Part shown: positions 60,755-64,000 of the stretch, in pieces
Layout: every line of letters starts with the position of its first letter
How positions within the stretch are numbered: position 1 is the first letter of the stretch
Assembly (NCBI GenBank): GCA_963717125.1
Contig: CAVQVG010000020.1
Span: 310,001-374,000 of the forward strand
DNA length: 64,000 nt
Source: RYN-230 sp963717125
GTDB taxonomy: Bacteria; Actinomycetota; Actinomycetes; Streptosporangiales; Streptosporangiaceae
Reading direction: 5' to 3'
Notes under the pieces: generated by a model
The model's input: the letters and a program-made list of their open reading frames with translations, nothing else
Told to the model about the DNA's origin: nothing
Database searches by the model: none
Translations under genes and position numbers: made by a program

Positions 60755-61871
60755 CCACCCCGCTGGCCGTGCTCGACCTGGTCCCGATCAGCTTCGGCTC
60801 GACCGCGGCCCAGGCGCTGCGGAACAGCATCGACCTGGCCCGGCAGGCGGAGCGGCTCGGTTACACGAGGTACTGGTTCGCCGAGCACCACCTGAACCCC
60901 GGGGTGGCCGGCGCCTCCCCCGCCGTCGTCCTGGCGCTGACCGCCGCGGCGACGTCCCGGATCCGGATCGGTTCGGGCGCCGTCCAGCTGGGCCACCGCA
61001 CCGCGCTGTCCACGGTGGAAGAGTTCGGCCTGATCGACGCGCTGCACCCGGGCCGGCTGGACCTGGGCCTGGGCCGGTCCGGTGGCCGCCCACCCGGCCG
61101 GAGCCGGCAGCCCGCGCTGGCCGGGCCGGCGCAGGCGGGCCGGGCCGCGAACGGGCTGCTCATCCCGCCGCCGTTCCCGATCGAGCGGCTGCTCCGCTCG
61201 CCGCGGATCGGCATGCAGAAAAGCCTGCTCATGCTGCCCGGGGCCGAGCCGCAGAACTACACCGAGCAGGTCGGCGACATCCTGGCCCTGCTCCGCGGCA
61301 CGTACCGCTCGGCGGACGGCGTCGAGGGACACGCGGTCCCCGGCGAGCACGCCGCCGTGCAGGTGTGGATCCTGGGCAGCAGCGGCGGGGAGAGCGCCCA
61401 GGTGGCCGGGGCCAGCGGGCTGCGCTTCGCGGCCAACTACCACGTGAGCCCGGCCACCGTGCTCGAGGCGGCCGAGGGTTACCGGGCCGCGTTCCGGCCC
61501 TCGGCCGAGCTGGACCGGCCCTACGTCAGCGTCTCGGCCGACGTCGTGGTGGCCGAGGACGAGGCGACCGCCCGCCGGCTGGCCAGCGGCTACGGGTTGT
61601 GGGTGCGCAGCATCCGGACCGGGCCGGCGCGATCCCGTTCCCCACCCCGGAGCAGGCCGCCGCGCACCGGTGGACCGAGGAAGACCGGGCCCTGGTCGCC
61701 GACCGGGTGGACACCCAGTTCGCCGGCTCGCCGGGGCAGGTCGCCGACCAGCTCGAGCGGCTGCGCGACGCGACCGGCGCCGACGAGCTGATCGTCACCA
61801 CGGTCACCCACCAGCACGCCGACCGGGTCCGGTCCTACCGGCTGCTGGCCGAGGAATGGGCCCGCCGCTGA
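60751..61871 (+). CDS. LLM class oxidoreductase (bacterial luciferase-like), frameshifted
   Basis: The start overlaps the previous stop (ATGA). The first frame encodes LAVLDLVPISFGSTAAQALR, RYWFAEHHLNPGVAGASP, IRIGSGAVQLGHRTALSTVE and HPGRLDLGLGRSGGRP, the MsnO8/YwcH-like LLM pattern. Near 61627 (GGGCCGGCGCG) one base is missing. The other frame continues as GAIPFPTPEQAAAHRWTEED to VTHQHADRVRSYRLLAEEWA, a normal C-terminus ending at 61871. With one base restored it is about 373 residues. It forms an operon with the preceding LLM enzyme. The unshifted frame runs on only as nonsense to 61791. Confidence 0.8.
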
Positions 61872-61881
61872 GCCCCGCTGG

Positions 61882-62715
61882 CTAACCAGTGCAGGACATA
61901 CGGTAGCTGGTCGCGTCCTCCGTCGTCAGCACGTGGTTAAGCGTTGCCTCGGTGCGCTTGCGGTCGGGTAGCGTGCCGAGCGCCCGGGCCGCGGCCACCC
62001 GGTCGGCCAGCGCTATCGGGCAGTTGTGCGCGGCTATTTCGGCGGCCGCGTCAACGAGATAGCTCTGCGCCATGTTGTTACCCGCATCCGTCCGGGTGAG
62101 ATCCGGATAGCGGCTGAAGGCCCGCACCGCCTGCATGTTCTCCTGGTGGGCCAGCTCGGTTTGGCCCAGCGAGTAACGCAGTCCCGCTTCGTTGCGGAGC
62201 GCAGCCGCCCGGGAGTCCGGGGTAGCCCCGTGCGCGGTCACCGCCCGCCCGAAGTATTTCAGCGCCTGGGAATTGCTGCCGGTAGCGGCGAGCGCCTTGC
62301 CCACCTGCACGTATTCGAAGCTGGACACTTGCTGAGGGGCCAGGTTGCCGATGATGAGCTGCGCTGCCTCCGCGTACGACGTCAGCTCGTCCTGGAACTG
62401 CACCTGGGTATCGAGCAGTAACGTGCCCGTGAGCGGCGCGGTGGCCCGTTTCTCAGCCGCGGGCTCCTGCTCGATATCCACCACCACCGTGAGCAATTCC
62501 TGCTGCTGGGCGGCGACTTTCTGCTCGTCCGCTGCCGCTATCTGGCCATGCGCGTACAAGGCGGCGAATGTGCCCGCCACAGCAGTGACGAGCACAGTGA
62601 GGGCGGGCAGCACAACGTTGCCTGCGTTCTGCTGCAGCCATCCGGCGGTCCGCTGCCACCGCGTTCGCGGCTGATCACCGTCCGGGGCATTTTCGGCATC
62701 AGTAGTGGCGGCCAT
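61882..62715 (-). CDS. Single-pass membrane protein with helical-repeat cytoplasmic/extracytoplasmic domain
   Basis: A 277-residue protein. A hydrophilic N-terminus (1-30) and one hydrophobic segment (VVLPALTVLVTAVAGTFAAL) are followed by a coiled-coil-like stretch (QIAAADEQKVAAQQQELL). TPR/SEL1-like helical repeats follow (SSFEYVQVGKALAATGSNSQ, ALKYFGRAVTAHGATPDSRA, AALRNEAGLRYSLGQTELAH). It ends in a Cys (SYRMSCTG). The ATG at 62715 follows GGGGGGA; base composition is lower in GC than neighbours. No enzyme motif. Architecture suggests a membrane-anchored scaffold or signalling partner. It stands alone between the LLM genes (convergent) and the SDR. Confidence 0.65.
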   Translation of the reverse strand: MAATTDAENAPDGDQPRTRWQRTAGWLQQNAGNVVLPALTVLVTAVAGTFAALYAHGQIAAADEQKVAAQQQELLTVVVDIEQEPAAEKRATAPLTGTLLLDTQVQFQDELTSYAEAAQLIIGNLAPQQVSSFEYVQVGKALAATGSNSQALKYFGRAVTAHGATPDSRAAALRNEAGLRYSLGQTELAHQENMQAVRAFSRYPDLTRTDAGNNMAQSYLVDAAAEIAAHNCPIALADRVAAARALGTLPDRKRTEATLNHVLTTEDATSYRMSCTG

Positions 62716-62826
62716 CTCGCATTCCCCCCAGGACCAAAGCACCAGCACGGACCGAACCGGATCGTACCTTCTGCCGTGTCACTAGATATCAGCACGCGGC
62801 CGCTGTGGACAGGGGAAGGCGGCACA

Positions 62827-63606
62827 TCACGTCTCTTTTGGTAGCTCTACCCCGCTGAGCTCGGCGCAGCTGGCCAGCAACTGGTCCTGCACCGCGTGGC
62901 TGGCCGCCGCCGGGTGGACCTGGCGCGGCCGCTGGTGGTAGAAGTACTGGCCGGTCACGGTGGCCGCCGGGTCGTCGCTCACGGCCAGCCAGGCCTGGGT
63001 GACCGGCGCCTGGGACATGTCGTCCGGCGCGCCGGGGCCGCCCATCCGGGTCGGCACCCAGCCCGGCTCCAGCGCGTTGCTGAGCACGTCGGGCCAGCGC
63101 CGGGCCACCGCGAAGGCCAGCACCACGTCGAACAGCTTGGAGTCCGAGTAGGCCTGCGCGCCGTTCCACGGGCGGCCGACCCACTGCAGGTCGGACACGT
63201 CGGCATTGCCCGCCCGGTGCATGCCTGAACTCAGGTACACCAGCCGGGACGGCCGGGTCATCAGCGCGGTGAGCAGGTACGGCGCGAGCACGTTGACGGC
63301 GAACACCTGGCTCAGCCCGTCCACGGTCGGCCGGCGCTGCGGCTCCCGGTAACCGATCCCGGCGTTGTGGATCACGGCGTCGTACCGGCCGAGCTCATTC
63401 GCGGCGGCGGCGGCTTCCCGCATGCCCGCGATGCTGGCCAGGTCCCCGGTCACCACGTGCGCCGCCGCGGGCAGCGCGGCTTTCGCCTCTTGGCCCCGGC
63501 TGCTGTTGCGTGCGTGCAGGGTGACCTCGTGCCCGTCGCCGGCCAGGAGCCGGGCCGCCATCAGGCCGAGCCCGTCCGCCGATCCAGTGATCATTACCTT
63601 CGCCAT
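62827..63606 (-). CDS. Short-chain dehydrogenase/reductase
   Basis: A 259-residue SDR. The NAD(P)-binding TGSADGLGLMAARL replaces the usual TGxxxGxG; VIHNAGIGY, LVYLSSGMHRAG and the catalytic AYSDSKLFDV (YxxxK) follow. HARNSSRGQEA after beta-2 suggests NADPH preference. The ATG at 63606 has a GAGAGGA site 7 nt upstream; the longer open frame to 63954 overlaps the divergent ABC gene and is rejected. It reduces or oxidises a carbonyl in the cytosol; the substrate is unknown. Proteins of this exact form are common single-gene actinomycete SDRs. Confidence 0.87.
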   Translation of the reverse strand: MAKVMITGSADGLGLMAARLLAGDGHEVTLHARNSSRGQEAKAALPAAAHVVTGDLASIAGMREAAAAANELGRYDAVIHNAGIGYREPQRRPTVDGLSQVFAVNVLAPYLLTALMTRPSRLVYLSSGMHRAGNADVSDLQWVGRPWNGAQAYSDSKLFDVVLAFAVARRWPDVLSNALEPGWVPTRMGGPGAPDDMSQAPVTQAWLAVSDDPAATVTGQYFYHQRPRQVHPAAASHAVQDQLLASCAELSGVELPKET

Positions 63607-63684
63607 GCGCGGGTCCTCTCCCCCGGCCGGGCGGCCGGTCCCTACCAGGGTGCCGCATCGCCCAGCGGCTACGATGTGCAGGCC

Positions 63685-64000
63685 ATGAGCACCGCACCCG
63701 CGACCGCGCACAGCACCGGCCGCCCCGACGGCCAGCCCAGCGCGATCATCCACACCGAGGACCTGACCAAGGTCTATCCGGGCACCGATTTCGCCGCGGT
63801 GGACCGGCTGAACCTGGACGTGCAGGCCGGTGAGATCTTCGGCCTGCTGGGGCCGAACGGCGCCGGGAAGACCACGACCGTGGGCATCCTCACCACCCGG
63901 GTGGTACCGACCTCCGGGCGGGCCTTCCTGGCCGGCGTGGACGTCGCGGCGCACCCGGCGCTGGCCAAGCAGACGAGCGGGATCGTGTCCCAGCAGAACA
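63685..64000 (+). CDS. ABC transporter ATP-binding protein, DrrA-like (3' truncated)
   Basis: The frame is open to the right edge; 105 residues are visible. A hydrophilic N-terminus leads to IIHTEDLTKVYPGTDFAAVD and Walker A GPNGAGKTTTVGILTTRVVP, then the start of the Q-loop (IVSQQN). The ATG follows a TACGAT -10-like box at 63668. It is divergent from the SDR. The remainder and its partner permease should lie just right of the window. It is similar in type to the DrrA at 7311 but not identical. Confidence 0.85.
   Translation, partial: MSTAPATAHSTGRPDGQPSAIIHTEDLTKVYPGTDFAAVDRLNLDVQAGEIFGLLGPNGAGKTTTVGILTTRVVPTSGRAFLAGVDVAAHPALAKQTSGIVSQQN

Noticed and set aside
59377..61791. 804-residue fused double LLM protein
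   Set aside because: The single long frame passes through nonsense between about 60343 and 60750; the two enzymes are separate, each with one indel.

Overview
The window is very GC-rich, gene-dense DNA from an actinomycete. Lineage evidence: GTG and TTG starts are frequent, GTGA/ATGA stop-start overlaps are common, and there are DUF574 methyltransferase, DUF1707, DUF4118 and DrrAB-type genes. A filamentous soil group (Streptosporangiales, Catenulisporales or relatives) fits best, but the order cannot be fixed from sequence alone. No rRNA, tRNA, CRISPR array, transposase or phage gene was recognised.

Layout. 0-9 kb: a truncated GT-C membrane glycosyltransferase, a GNAT enzyme, a divergent MFS/MarR pair, a hydrolase, a secreted GH16 beta-glucanase with a frameshifted ricin-type domain, a DrrAB exporter and an SRPBCC protein. 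9-19 kb: a cell-surface polysaccharide locus with GlfT2-, Glf- and GlfT1-like genes (galactofuranose polymer), another GT2, a sulfotransferase-like gene and two large membrane proteins. 19-25 kb: PP2C-like phosphatase, DUF574 methyltransferase, MetE-like enzyme, alpha/beta hydrolase, VapBC and an aldo-keto reductase. 25-28.9 kb: an island of visibly lower GC carrying a four-gene operon (GAF/HATPase kinase, two receiver proteins without DNA-binding domains, a two-helix membrane protein). 28.8-43.2 kb: lutABC for L-lactate oxidation, a LacI regulator and a divergent L-rhamnose operon (ABC importer, isomerase, bifunctional aldolase/dehydrogenase, kinase). Rhamnose is split to DHAP and L-lactaldehyde. 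The fused dehydrogenase can make L-lactate, which LutABC can take to pyruvate, so this block looks like one pathway. 43.2-48 kb: a DUF1707 protein, then a CHAT protease, a small one-helix protein and a TPR protein, which together look like a predicted conflict/cell-suicide cassette. 48-54 kb: an enolase-superfamily dehydratase, a CBM2-bearing glycoside hydrolase and a GH94 phosphorylase (plant polysaccharide use). 54-64 kb: a lone molybdopterin oxidoreductase subunit, a DUF4118 protein, an amidohydrolase, three LLM flavin enzymes, a membrane protein, an SDR and the start of another DrrA-type ATPase.

Two genome-level oddities cut across this. At least five otherwise healthy-looking genes are broken by single-base frameshifts, which may be assembly indels or real decay. 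A GC-rich palindromic repeat recurs between genes and inside coding frames (9.1, 10.2, 10.9 and 29.5 kb). Three unrelated tandem repeats, of 15, 24 and 30 bp, surround the lacI-rhamnose divergent promoter.
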